DNA of 10,806 nt from Pseudomonadota bacterium (GTDB lineage Bacteria > Pseudomonadota > Alphaproteobacteria > Rhizobiales > Hyphomicrobiaceae), in the NCBI GenBank assembly GCA_003242645.1, contig QGVC01000092.1:1-10806 (forward strand). Direction: 5' to 3'. The notes beneath the pieces were generated by a model that searched no databases, was not told the origin of the DNA, and saw only the letters and a list, made by a program, of their open reading frames with translations. Positions 1-7,151 of this stretch are shown in pieces (positions within the stretch are counted from its first letter, which is position 1; every line of letters begins with the position of its first letter). The translations under genes were made by a program, and so were the position numbers.

Positions 1-462
1 GGGCTAGAGTCCTGCCCTGCGTGCCATTCCCCGTTTATCGTTATAGATCAATGGGTTCGGTCCGTAGGTGCGAGCATTCGCACAGACGAGTCGTACCTCC
101 CCCTACGCGGAATGCCCGCAGTTGTAGCTGTAGCATTCTTGAGATGAATGCATCCAACGCCGACTGCCTCAAGCTGCTGCTGCAGAATTCTTCTTGAGGA
201 GTTTTCTTTGCCCGATAGCGGCGACTCACGAATATCGAGGTGAGTACTCGTCTGTGGCTGGTTAAGTGTTGGGGAGCACCTAGTATAAATTGCAACTTTA
301 GGAGAAACAAAGAGTCCGCAACTTCGAGTTACCCCCTCTCCCCTTTTTGCACGTCTAGGGCCATTGTGTGAGCGCAGAATTTGAGCATCGTGCTTGTTGC
401 AGAGTTAAGTTTTACATTTGCACCTGCGAACGGAAGACTTCATAATCGGAAGCGATATACAA
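1..462. other. Region without a supported gene
   Basis: I see no credible gene, RNA gene or mobile element here. The only long open frame (41-310, minus) has no recognisable domain, has low-complexity arginine/serine-rich composition and lacks neighbours in its orientation, so I treat it as chance. Small inverted repeats are present, such as GTGCGA/TCGCAC at 68-83 and GCATTC/GAATGC at 133-151, but none is followed by a T-run. The promoter of the gene starting at 463 should lie in the last 100 bases, but no clear -35/-10 pair stands out. Confidence 0.5.
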
Positions 463-1140
463 ATGCGCGCATTTCTCTTAGCATTAGCGTTTTGCCTCTC
501 ACCTACGTTTTCCCACGCTCAAAAATCGGCATGTGATATAGACAATCCTCCTGCAAATTGCGAGCGTTATTATTATGCCACCTCAGACGCGCTGGTTGCG
601 GGCACAGGAATTCCCTATGGGGGTACCGATCCGTACTGCGGAACAAATCAGAATTTGGACGCTGTGGATGCCGTACTTAGGCTCTTAGCTATGCGGCCAG
701 ACGGCTTTCGTTACCAGAACGCGACCGCAGACCTGCTAAAGCTTCTCAAAGATACTGGGCTATACCAGCAATTAGCAAACCAAACCACGGGCTTCGTTCA
801 TGATTTCTTACTACGTAACGGACCAAGAGCTCAGTACGCTAATTGTGCTACTTTAGCTGCGCTGATTCCGAGACAGGCGACTTATCGTGCCTACCGTTTG
901 ACAAACACAGATATTGATGCTTCGCCTGCTGATCCACATCGCTACGGCGGTTGCGAACCTGGAAAGGATTGCAGTAATGGTTTTTCGCGATTTTTGGGCA
1001 TCCCCGAGCTTCGCGAGGAGAATGGTGTGACGGCGGTTGCCGTTGTTTTCGCCAATTGGTCGCACAATAGGCGACGCGTCGGTCATTTAACCGTCTTTTT
1101 CGAAATGCCCCCGGGGCAGAAACCTGTGGAAAACTGGTAA
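463..1140 (+). CDS. Secreted cysteine-containing protein of unknown function
   Basis: I do not recognise this 225-residue protein. It begins with a typical Sec signal peptide: MRAFLLALAF, a hydrophobic stretch to about residue 14, then a probable signal peptidase site after SHA (residue 19, QKSA following). The mature part has six cysteines (24, 33, 59, 128, 164, 170), consistent with disulfides in the periplasm or outside the cell, a tyrosine-rich patch (residues 36-38) and a C-terminal stretch VGHLTVFFEMPPG (207-219). The open frame extends upstream to a TTG at 418, but the ATG at 463 puts the signal peptide at the true N-terminus and has a modest GGAAG ribosome site 10 bases upstream, so I chose it. 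It appears monocistronic: no gene precedes it on this strand and a terminator follows at 1185. Exported location is fairly sure; function is not known. Confidence 0.75.
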   Translation: MRAFLLALAFCLSPTFSHAQKSACDIDNPPANCERYYYATSDALVAGTGIPYGGTDPYCGTNQNLDAVDAVLRLLAMRPDGFRYQNATADLLKLLKDTGLYQQLANQTTGFVHDFLLRNGPRAQYANCATLAALIPRQATYRAYRLTNTDIDASPADPHRYGGCEPGKDCSNGFSRFLGIPELREENGVTAVAVVFANWSHNRRRVGHLTVFFEMPPGQKPVENW

Positions 1141-1184
1141 GCGGTAGTGAGAGCTGCGGACCGGCTGCGCAGATGGTTGTTAAG

Positions 1185-1217
1185 GCGCTGGTGCGTATGG
1201 CACCGGCGCATTCTTTT
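1185..1217 (+). terminator. Rho-independent terminator after the secreted-protein gene
   Basis: A 10-bp GC-rich stem (1185-1194 with 1200-1209, one G-U pair) encloses a 5-base loop GTATG and is followed directly by ATTCTTTT. It lies 45 bases after the stop codon at 1140 and in the right orientation to end that transcript. Confidence 0.8.
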
Positions 1218-1223
1218 GACTGA

Positions 1224-1239
1224 AACCTTGCGCAAGGTT
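1224..1239. repeat. 16-base perfect palindrome
   Basis: AACCTTGCGCAAGGTT is a perfect inverted repeat with no loop, seven bases after the terminator's T-run. It could be an operator or part of a second hairpin, but neither strand shows a T-run next to it. No function is assigned. Confidence 0.4.
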
Positions 1240-1346
1240 CATTCCGCCGGCAAGTGCCATTCCTTCCGCACGCGCTCTGCAGGTGGTAACCACTCGAGCC
1301 TACAAGGTAAGAGGTGGTGACGTATTGTGGGAGGTGGCTTTTAAGC

Positions 1347-1550
1347 TCAACCGTGCGGTTCCGCTGGAGGCAACTTCTCGAACCTCCACGAGCACCGCTT
1401 TAGGTGAGTCACCACTTCCCTAGCAATCATGACCCACGTTTCGATGCGCTGGGACTCCTTACCCTTGACGCGTAATGGCGAGCGCGAAAGGGCAAAGCCG
1501 ATGTCGCGGGCTAGGTCTTTGTCGAGATCGTCGTCTTTTTTGGCATTCAT
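1347..1550 (-). CDS. Small hypothetical protein (67 residues)
   Basis: This frame gives a soluble, charged protein with a lysine/aspartate-rich start (MNAKKDDDLDKDL), a helix-like middle (ARDIGFALSRSPLR, then ETWVMIAREVVTHLKRC) and the tail WRFEKLPPAEPHG. The composition looks like a real protein, whereas the competing frames over the same bases (1429-1674 plus, 1459-1662 minus) look like shadows. From memory it resembles small uncharacterised proteins found in rhizobia; I cannot verify this. No strong ribosome-binding site precedes the ATG, which lowers confidence. It stands alone, opposite in direction to its neighbours, and a long inverted repeat lies 65 bases upstream of its start. No function can be proposed. 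Confidence 0.45.
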   Translation of the reverse strand: MNAKKDDDLDKDLARDIGFALSRSPLRVKGKESQRIETWVMIAREVVTHLKRCSWRFEKLPPAEPHG

Positions 1551-1614
1551 AGTTGCGATAGATAGTATTGCAAGAACAAAGTATGAACATCTCTTTGGGG
1601 GATCGTGGATTATC

Positions 1615-1649
1615 GAACGAGAGTGGTGGCAGCTTGGCCACTATCGTTC
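1615..1649. repeat. Inverted repeat with 12-base arms
   Basis: The arms GAACGAGAGTGG (1615-1626) and CCACTATCGTTC (1638-1649) pair at 11 of 12 positions around an 11-base loop. On the plus strand TAGTTTT follows, giving a weak terminator shape, although no plus-strand gene ends just before it. It could instead be an operator upstream of the small minus-strand gene or a trace of a lost element. Confidence 0.45.
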
Positions 1650-1701
1650 TAGTTTTGCTCACGAGGCTTTGTGATTAGTAGACGACGCTTGAGCCAGCCT
1701 T

Positions 1702-1708
1702 GGGGAGG
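1702..1708 (+). promoter_or_regulatory. Ribosome-binding site of the broken methyltransferase gene
   Basis: GGGGAGG lies 9 bases before the ATG at 1718. It fixes the original start of the gene and shows that its 5' end is preserved, although the reading frame breaks soon afterwards. Confidence 0.65.
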
Positions 1709-1717
1709 GGTGAGCCC

Positions 1718-2442
1718 ATGACGAATAAGCTCTATTACGGCGACAACGCGCGAGATGAAGGACGAGAGCGTTGACCTGATCTATCTCGACCCTCCGTTCA
1801 ACTCCAATGCGACCTACAATGTCCTCTTTAGGTCGCCTTCAGGCACACACAGCCAAGCCCAAATAGAAGCATTCGAGGATACTTGGCACTGGAACATTCA
1901 TGCCGAGCAAGCCTTCGATGACGTGATGCGAGCAGCTACACGGACGCAGCCAACTCCTACATGCGATGCGCTCGTTTCTCGGCGACAACGATATGATGGG
2001 CTATTTAACGAACATCGCAGTTCGTTTGATAGAGATGCATCGAATATTGAAGCAAACGGGGTCTCTGTATCTCCACTGCGATTCAACTGCAAGCCATTAT
2101 CTTAAATTATTATTTGATGCTGTCTTTGGGAAAGAGTTCTATAGAAACGAAATTATATGGCAGCGCACAACATCACACAACGATCCGAAGCGCTACGGTC
2201 GCATTTCCGATAGGATATTCTATTACATCAAAAGCAACAAACGCACTTTTGATATCCAATACACTCCCTACTCAGAGGAGCAGAAAAGCAGATTCAAGTA
2301 CAAGGATGAGCGCGGATGGTATAAGGCCGAAAACTTGACGGCTCCCCACTACTCAGAAACTCCGAATGACATTGAAGGGGCACGGGCTCTAGCAACGCAA
2401 GACAAATTCCAGTTCCGAGCACACCGCTACACAGAGCAGTAA
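1718..2442 (+). pseudogene. Broken DNA amino-methyltransferase (Mod-like, beta class)
   Basis: The pieces spell a site-specific N6-adenine/N4-cytosine methyltransferase: MTNKLYYGDN (frame from 1718), then KDESVDLIYLDPPFNSN with catalytic motif IV DPPF (frame from 1755), then SSYTDAANSYM (frame from 1931), then MRSFLGDNDMMGYL and GSLYLHCDSTASHYLKLL (frame from 1966). Joining them needs three frame changes. Between GDN and KDE only 10 bases remain where relatives, as I recall them, have about 8 codons, so roughly 14 bases are missing. One base is also missing near 1930 and another near 1964. In the beta class the AdoMet-binding FxGxG motif lies C-terminal; that half is absent because the frame runs into the end of livF, and the last codons up to 2442 are probably not original. 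The GC content is low (28% at 2101-2160), unlike the operon beside it, which suggests horizontal origin. It cannot make an active enzyme as read here. Closely spaced one-base losses could in part be assembly errors, but the truncation would remain. Confidence 0.85.
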
Positions 2443-3131
2443 CGCTCTTGGATTTCGGTATCGGCCAAAAGCGTTTTTGCGTCGCTCGAGTGCACGATTT
2501 CGCCCTGGTCCATGATGTAGGCGCGATCGGCAAGCTGCAGCGCGCGCTCGACGTTCTGCTCGACGAGCAGGATTGTGATTCCCTGCGACTTCATCCGGGC
2601 AAAAAGTTCGAACATCTCATCGACGAGAACCGGCATGATCCCCTCGGACGGCTCGTCGAGCATTATTAATCTCGGCTCCGAGACCATAGCGCGGGCAATC
2701 GCGAGCATCTGTTGCTCGCCGCCCGAAAGTGTATCGGCTTCCTGGCTCAGCCGTTCCTTCAGCCGCGGAAAAGTCTCGGCAATCCGATCTATGATTTCGC
2801 GCTCGCGCGACTTGTTGGGTGAGGCGACAAGGCCAAGGCGCAAATTCTCGAGAACAGTCAGGCCGCCGACTATGCGCCTTTCCTCTGGAACATAGGCGAG
2901 CCCCAATCCGAACCGACGGTGGACCGGTAGCCGGATGATATCGCGACCATCGAACCAGACCTCGCCCTTGCGATTATGGACAAGGCCCATGATGGAGCGC
3001 AGCAGCGTGGTCTTGCCTGCGCCGTTTCGGCCAATGACGCACACTGCTTCCCCAGCGTCGACTCTTATGCTGACGCCCTGCAGAACGTGGCTGTGCCCAT
3101 ACCAGGCATGAAGATCTTTGACTTCGAGCAC
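2427..3131 (-). CDS. livF: Branched-chain amino acid-type ABC transporter, ATP-binding protein LivF
   Basis: This 234-residue cytoplasmic ATPase is one of the two nucleotide-binding subunits that power the HAAT-family importer encoded upstream. It has Walker A GRNGAGKTT (34-42), signature LSGGEQQ (135-141) and Walker B RLIMLDEP (154-161). As is usual for LivF rather than LivG, the Q-loop region reads VPEERRI with Glu (83-84) and the switch histidine is replaced by Gln in VEQN (192). Length is normal for LivF. The start is a GTG, 3 bases after the livG stop (TAA GCC GTG), so translation is probably coupled; no strong ribosome site is seen. It is the last gene of the operon, and its stop codon lies right at the boundary with the methyltransferase remnant. 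No hairpin terminator follows it. The true cargo cannot be read from this subunit. Confidence 0.93.
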   Translation of the reverse strand: MLEVKDLHAWYGHSHVLQGVSIRVDAGEAVCVIGRNGAGKTTLLRSIMGLVHNRKGEVWFDGRDIIRLPVHRRFGLGLAYVPEERRIVGGLTVLENLRLGLVASPNKSREREIIDRIAETFPRLKERLSQEADTLSGGEQQMLAIARAMVSEPRLIMLDEPSEGIMPVLVDEMFELFARMKSQGITILLVEQNVERALQLADRAYIMDQGEIVHSSDAKTLLADTEIQERYCSV

Positions 3132-3134
3132 GGC

Positions 3135-3884
3135 TTAAACCGATTGTCCCAAGTACACTCTGCGGACTTCGTCGTGATTTCGGATTTCGTCGGGCGTGCC
3201 TTCGGCCAGGAGCTGACCGTGGTGCAGCACGATAATGCGGTCGGATACGCCCATGACGAGCTTCATCCGATGCTCAACAAGAATGACGGTGCACTGCTCG
3301 TTGAGCTTGAGAATCAAGTCCATCATGGCGCGAGCCTCTTCCGGGCTCATGCCTGCCGTTGGCTCATCGAGCAAAAGGACCTTTGGATCGCTGGCCAGTG
3401 CAACAGCGATTTCTAGGCTGCGCTGTTCGCCGTGAGCGAGGTTTGCCGCGAGATCATTTCGGCGTTTCGACAAGCCGACGCGGTCGAGCAGCTCCTCTGC
3501 CTTTTCCTTCAGCTCGGTCAATGTCTCGCGCTTCGTCCAAATATCGAAACGCGACTTCAGCGCCTGCGCGGCGAGGCGGACATTCTCAAGCGCGGTGAGC
3601 TGTGGAAAGAGATTCGTAATCTGGAAAGATTTCGCGATGCCGAGATGCGGAAAGACGTGCTGTGGGGTGCCTGTAATATCGCGTCCCTCGAAAAGCACTT
3701 TCCCTTCGCTCGGCGGAAAAGCGCCGGAGAGAACATTGAAAAAGGTGCTCTTCCCAGCCCCATTTGGGCCGATGATCGACGTCAGCCTTCCAGGGTAGAA
3801 GGCCACCGTGACATTATTGAGCGCCCTGAAGCCGCCGAACCGCTTGCCGACGCCCTCAGTCGCGATGACGGGTGCCGTGCTCAT
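3135..3884 (-). CDS. livG: Branched-chain amino acid-type ABC transporter, ATP-binding protein LivG
   Basis: This 249-residue ATPase partners LivF on the cytoplasmic face of the LivH/LivM pore. It shows Walker A GPNGAGKST (39-47), Q-loop Gln88 in KSFQ, signature LAHGEQR (149-155; the LSGGQ motif in the variant form common in LivG), Walker B KVLLLDEP (168-175) and switch His205 in VEHRM. The open frame extends upstream to 3974 inside livM, but the ATG at 3884 starts with the usual short leader MSTAPVIATE before the first strand and overlaps the livM stop as ATGA (3881-3884). That overlap is the pattern used elsewhere in this operon, so I took it as the start. Length matches the family. All ATP-binding and hydrolysis motifs are intact. 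Confidence 0.93.
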   Translation of the reverse strand: MSTAPVIATEGVGKRFGGFRALNNVTVAFYPGRLTSIIGPNGAGKSTFFNVLSGAFPPSEGKVLFEGRDITGTPQHVFPHLGIAKSFQITNLFPQLTALENVRLAAQALKSRFDIWTKRETLTELKEKAEELLDRVGLSKRRNDLAANLAHGEQRSLEIAVALASDPKVLLLDEPTAGMSPEEARAMMDLILKLNEQCTVILVEHRMKLVMGVSDRIIVLHHGQLLAEGTPDEIRNHDEVRRVYLGQSV

Positions 3885-4879
3885 ATCCGCAGCCAGTGCA
3901 TTAACGATCCCCAAATCCCGCGAGGGAAGAAGAGGATCAAGAGGACGAACAGGCAGCCAACGACGAGCTGCCAATGAACGGTAATCACGGAGACGACGTC
4001 CTGCAGCAGGAGGTAGACGAGCGCCCCGACGAATGGCCCGAAGAAGGTGCCCATTCCTCCCAGCAACGTCATCATCAAAACGACGGCCGACGTGAAGTAG
4101 TGCAGCGTCTCGATGGGAACGACTGACAGGTGAATAGCGTAGAGCGCCCCCGCGAGTCCCGAAAAAACGCTGGAGAGAATAAACGCGAACCAGCGTGTGC
4201 GATTGACATCGTAGCCGCAGGCGGCGGCGCGCCTCTCGTTCTCACGTAAACCTTCGAGAATAGCGCCGAACGGTGATCCCAAGATCCGTGAGAAGATCCA
4301 CAATGCGAAGGCCACGATGATCAAGATAAGGTAATACTTCGTGGTTGGATCGAGCAAATTGAGCTCGGCGATGCCGAAGACTGAAATCGAAGGCACGCTC
4401 ACGCCGCGCAGGCCATCTTCGCCGCCTGTAAGCCATATGGATTGGTAAACCACGTAATAAACGACCTGCGACAAGGCGAGCGTCACCATCGCGAAATAGA
4501 TGCCGCGCGACCGTGTAGCGAACCACCCGATTATGACGCCGGCAGTCGTCGCGATAATTATCCCAAGCGGCAACGCCACGTACCAAGGGAATCCGAACTT
4601 CGCGATTGGCACCCCACAGCCATAGGCGCCAAGGCCGAAAAGGGCTGCGTGGCCGAAAGACAGCATTCCGGCATAACCGTAGACGAGGTTGAAGCCCATC
4701 GCGAACAGCCCGAAAATCAGGATGTTCACTGCGAGTGCTTTGTAGGGCGCCAACCAAGGCAGCACTACGAGGAAGAGGATCGTGAACAGCACTCGATGCC
4801 GGGCGATGAGGTCGAAGGCAGGTCGCACACCTTCGAGTGGACCACGGACTGCGCCGACTGTCGTCGATTCCGCCACCAT
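3881..4879 (-). CDS. livM: Branched-chain amino acid-type ABC transporter, permease LivM
   Basis: This 332-residue inner-membrane permease forms the translocation pore with LivH. After a polar N-terminus of about 27 residues come roughly nine hydrophobic segments. Family landmarks are GYAGMLSFGHAALFGLGAY (68-86), LTGGEDGLRGV (150-160), the cytoplasmic coupling loop RENERRAAACGYDV (212-224) that contacts the ATPases, and the closing FFPRGIWG (317-324). Its ATG shares one base with the livH stop (TGATG at 4877-4881), and AGGAG lies 10 bases upstream. Its stop overlaps the livG start by 4 bases. The gene looks complete, of usual length and without disruption. What passes through the pore is decided mainly by the binding protein and is unknown. 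Confidence 0.93.
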   Translation of the reverse strand: MVAESTTVGAVRGPLEGVRPAFDLIARHRVLFTILFLVVLPWLAPYKALAVNILIFGLFAMGFNLVYGYAGMLSFGHAALFGLGAYGCGVPIAKFGFPWYVALPLGIIIATTAGVIIGWFATRSRGIYFAMVTLALSQVVYYVVYQSIWLTGGEDGLRGVSVPSISVFGIAELNLLDPTTKYYLILIIVAFALWIFSRILGSPFGAILEGLRENERRAAACGYDVNRTRWFAFILSSVFSGLAGALYAIHLSVVPIETLHYFTSAVVLMMTLLGGMGTFFGPFVGALVYLLLQDVVSVITVHWQLVVGCLFVLLILFFPRGIWGSLMHWLRI

Positions 4880-5754
4880 CAGCCGAGCACTCCTGCACGT
4901 CCGAAGAGGCCACGAGGCCTAAACACCAGAACGAGGGCCATCAGGACAAACATCGAAAGCGTTGCCATTTCCGGATAGAAGAATGACGTGAAACTAAAGG
5001 TGACGCCGACGAGGAGACCGGCGATCACCGCACCGAGCAGCGAGCCCATTCCGCCGACCACTGTAACGACAAAAGCCTCGACGAGAACAGGGACGCCCAT
5101 CTCAGGGAAAACGCCTCGAATTGGCGCAGCGAGCACGCCGGCGACACCAGCAATGGCCACGCCGATGCCGAACACGATCAGCCATACACGCCCGATATCG
5201 ACCCCTAGCACCTGAACGATTTCCTGGTCACGCGCTCCAGCCCGAATGATCAAGCCATAGGACGTCTTTTCCAGCAGAAGCCACAGCGCGAGCAAAATGA
5301 CCGCGGTGGCCACGATGAGGAACAGTCGATACTTTGGAAAGAAGAAGAAGTGAAGGTCGACGGCTCCGGCCAAGAAACGCGGCGTGCTGAATGGAACTCC
5401 CTGCGTGCCTGCAAAAATTCGCACGAGCTCCAACAGGATGAGCCCAAGTCCGTAGGTGAGCAACAACGGGTAATCGATGCCGCGGCCATAGAGAGGGCGC
5501 ACGAGGAAGCGCTCGCACAGCATTCCGATGCCGCCGACAACGATTGGAACGACGATGAGCGACAGCCAGAAATTGCCGGTGAAGCCCAACGTGAACGCAC
5601 CGACATAAGCTCCCAGCATGAAAAACTGGCCGTGCGCGAAATTTACAATGGTCAAAAGACCAAAGATCAGCGACAGCCCGAGCGCGACGAGCACGTAGAT
5701 CGAGCCGAGCGCAAGTCCAGTGAAGAGCTGGAGGAGAAACAGGTCTAAGGTCAC
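4879..5754 (-). CDS. livH: Branched-chain amino acid-type ABC transporter, permease LivH
   Basis: This 291-residue integral membrane protein is the second pore subunit. It begins at once with hydrophobic segments and carries the LivH landmark IVNFAHGQFFMLGAY (36-50), a coupling loop ARDQEIVQVLGVD (174-186) and the C-terminal VFRPRGLFG (277-285). The open frame continues upstream to a GTG at 5871 inside the binding-protein gene, but the extra 39 residues are not hydrophobic in the family pattern and run through a hairpin. I chose the GTG at 5754, which gives VTLDLFLLQL and the normal family length. No convincing Shine-Dalgarno sequence precedes this GTG, so the exact start is less sure than for its neighbours. 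It lies 91 bases after the binding-protein gene, with a strong hairpin between them. Confidence 0.9.
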   Translation of the reverse strand: MTLDLFLLQLFTGLALGSIYVLVALGLSLIFGLLTIVNFAHGQFFMLGAYVGAFTLGFTGNFWLSLIVVPIVVGGIGMLCERFLVRPLYGRGIDYPLLLTYGLGLILLELVRIFAGTQGVPFSTPRFLAGAVDLHFFFFPKYRLFLIVATAVILLALWLLLEKTSYGLIIRAGARDQEIVQVLGVDIGRVWLIVFGIGVAIAGVAGVLAAPIRGVFPEMGVPVLVEAFVVTVVGGMGSLLGAVIAGLLVGVTFSFTSFFYPEMATLSMFVLMALVLVFRPRGLFGRAGVLG

Positions 5755-5790
5755 GGCGTACTTGAACGGCTGCGAGCTAGAAGGAACAGC

Positions 5791-5823
5791 AAAAACGAAG
5801 CTAGAGCGCCAGGCTGGCGCTCT
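5791..5823 (-). terminator. Hairpin with short T-run between binding protein and livH
   Basis: AGAGCGCCAG and CTGGCGCTCT form a perfect 10-base inverted repeat around one central base (5803-5823), in practice an 8-bp GC-rich stem with a 5-base loop. On the minus strand AGCTTCG then five T (5795-5791) follow. It sits inside the operon, 22 bases after the binding-protein stop. The likely role is partial termination or protection of the upstream mRNA from 3' decay, so that more binding protein than permease is made. Confidence 0.6.
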
Positions 5824-5845
5824 GCACTTCTGCGAATAGGACGCG

Positions 5846-7075
5846 TTAGGCCTTGTGGCCAAGCTCCTCACACGTGCGGAGGAACTTCTCGTCCGCAGGT
5901 TGCGTATCGAGGACTTCGAAAATGTCCCACTGATTCCGCATTTCGGACGGAGCCTTCGCCCTGATGATCAGCACCGACTGGACCGCCTGATGGTCGCACT
6001 TGCGGAAGTACTGTTCGCCCTTATAGGCATCGTACTTCATCGACTCCATCGCAGCGATGACCTCGTCGGTATTCGTGCTTCCCGCTTCCTTGACGCCTTT
6101 CAGAATGCCGTAGACGCCAGCGAAGCCGAGTGCCCCGTAGGCCGTTGGAACACCTTGATCAGGATACTTGGCCCGATAGGCATCGTTCAGCCGCTTCGCA
6201 CTCTCGAACTGGTCCTCGAGAGTCCAGTAGTAGTTGGCGCCTCCGATGACCCCCTCGAATGGCTCGAAGCCGCCTGCAAACCGCTGAGTATCGAGGAGGA
6301 CCGGATAAACGATCTGCATCTGCTGTTTCAGGCCAAAGTCTGTGGCCTGCTTGAGTGTATTCAGCTGATCACGGCCAAAGTTCACCACAAGCAGAATATC
6401 CGGACGCGCGGCCTGAATGCGCGGGAAGAAGGCCGAGTAATCGGTCGTGCCGAGAGGATGGCGAACCTCGGCTACCTCCTCCATGCCCATTTCCGCGGCA
6501 ACACGGCGGAAGCCGCGCTGCATCTCGTGCCCATAGGCGTAGTCGGCAATCAGATAGGCAATCTTCTTGCCTTTGGCTCGCGAGAACACGTACCGCGCAA
6601 CAGCGCCCGCCGTCATATGCGGATTGAGCGCCTCGTGGAACGTGTACTTTGTGAAGTCGGATGCCTCGTTGATCGTATCAGACTGGCTGATCGAATTGTA
6701 AATAACGCCCCGCTTGCTGGCGACCTGATTGACGGACAGCTGCACCGATGCCGACAGCGATCCGCAAATAAAATCCACCTTATCGGATTCGATCAGCTCC
6801 AGCGTGCGCGTTGCTGCCTCACCGGGATCGAGTTTATCGTCACGTACGACGAGCTCTGCCTTGCGCGGCGATTCCTGATTGAACCAGTCGATGGCGAGTT
6901 GAGCACAACGGATCTGATCGTTCGCCTCAGTCCCGTAGGGCCCGCTGATCGGAACAGGAAAGCCAATTTTGATCGGCGTCTCCTGCGAGCGCGCAACATT
7001 TATTTTGAATGAGGACATCGCGGCCGCAGCGCCCGCTGTCGCTAACAGCTTACGGCGGCTCAATTTTACAGCCAT
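5846..7075 (-). CDS. Periplasmic substrate-binding protein of HAAT-type ABC transporter, Tat signal
   Basis: This 409-residue protein is a type I periplasmic binding protein (Peripla_BP_6/LivK-like) that captures the cargo and delivers it to LivHM. The N-terminus has a twin-arginine signal, SRRKLL (6-11), followed by alanine-rich ATAGAAAAM; cleavage could fall after ARS (30). The mature fold opens with PIKIGFPVPISGPYG (34-48), continues with RDDKLDPGEAATRTLELI (78-95) and ends with a CDHQAVQSV stretch (360-368), all usual for the family. There is no lipobox, so it should be soluble in the periplasm. The open frame extends to 7168, overlapping the molybdenum subunit, but GGGGAGG with 7-base spacing sits exactly before the ATG at 7075. 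Its place between hydroxylase and permease genes suggests that its ligand is the hydroxylase substrate or a precursor; the ligand itself cannot be read from the sequence. A branched-chain amino acid is not implied, because this family also binds aromatics, amides and urea. Confidence 0.9.
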   Translation of the reverse strand: MAVKLSRRKLLATAGAAAAMSSFKINVARSQETPIKIGFPVPISGPYGTEANDQIRCAQLAIDWFNQESPRKAELVVRDDKLDPGEAATRTLELIESDKVDFICGSLSASVQLSVNQVASKRGVIYNSISQSDTINEASDFTKYTFHEALNPHMTAGAVARYVFSRAKGKKIAYLIADYAYGHEMQRGFRRVAAEMGMEEVAEVRHPLGTTDYSAFFPRIQAARPDILLVVNFGRDQLNTLKQATDFGLKQQMQIVYPVLLDTQRFAGGFEPFEGVIGGANYYWTLEDQFESAKRLNDAYRAKYPDQGVPTAYGALGFAGVYGILKGVKEAGSTNTDEVIAAMESMKYDAYKGEQYFRKCDHQAVQSVLIIRAKAPSEMRNQWDIFEVLDTQPADEKFLRTCEELGHKA

Positions 7076-7082
7076 TTGGGTA

Positions 7083-7089
7083 CCTCCCC
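7083..7089 (-). promoter_or_regulatory. Strong ribosome-binding site of the binding-protein gene
   Basis: GGGGAGG on the minus strand ends 7 bases before the ATG at 7075. It decides the start against the longer open frame from 7168 and fits a need for abundant binding protein. Confidence 0.8.
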
Positions 7090-7151
7090 ATCGAGCTTTC
7101 ATTTCAGAGACGGCGTTTTGGCGTAAGAACACCAATTCTGCAAGAGGTATT

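Noticed and set aside
41..310. Minus-strand open frame of 89 residues
   Set aside because: It has no ribosome site, no recognisable motif and chance-like composition.
1429..1674. Plus-strand open frame of 81 residues
   Set aside because: It overlaps the more protein-like 67-residue minus-strand frame and has serine/arginine-rich shadow composition.
1..2426. CRISPR array, tRNA or insertion sequence in the sparse left part
   Set aside because: I found no regularly spaced repeats, no cloverleaf-like segment and no transposase-like frame.
5855..7012. Long plus-strand open frame (385 residues) opposite the binding-protein gene
   Set aside because: It is a shadow frame: the minus strand encodes a clear binding protein with a strong ribosome site, and the plus-strand translation has no recognisable domain.
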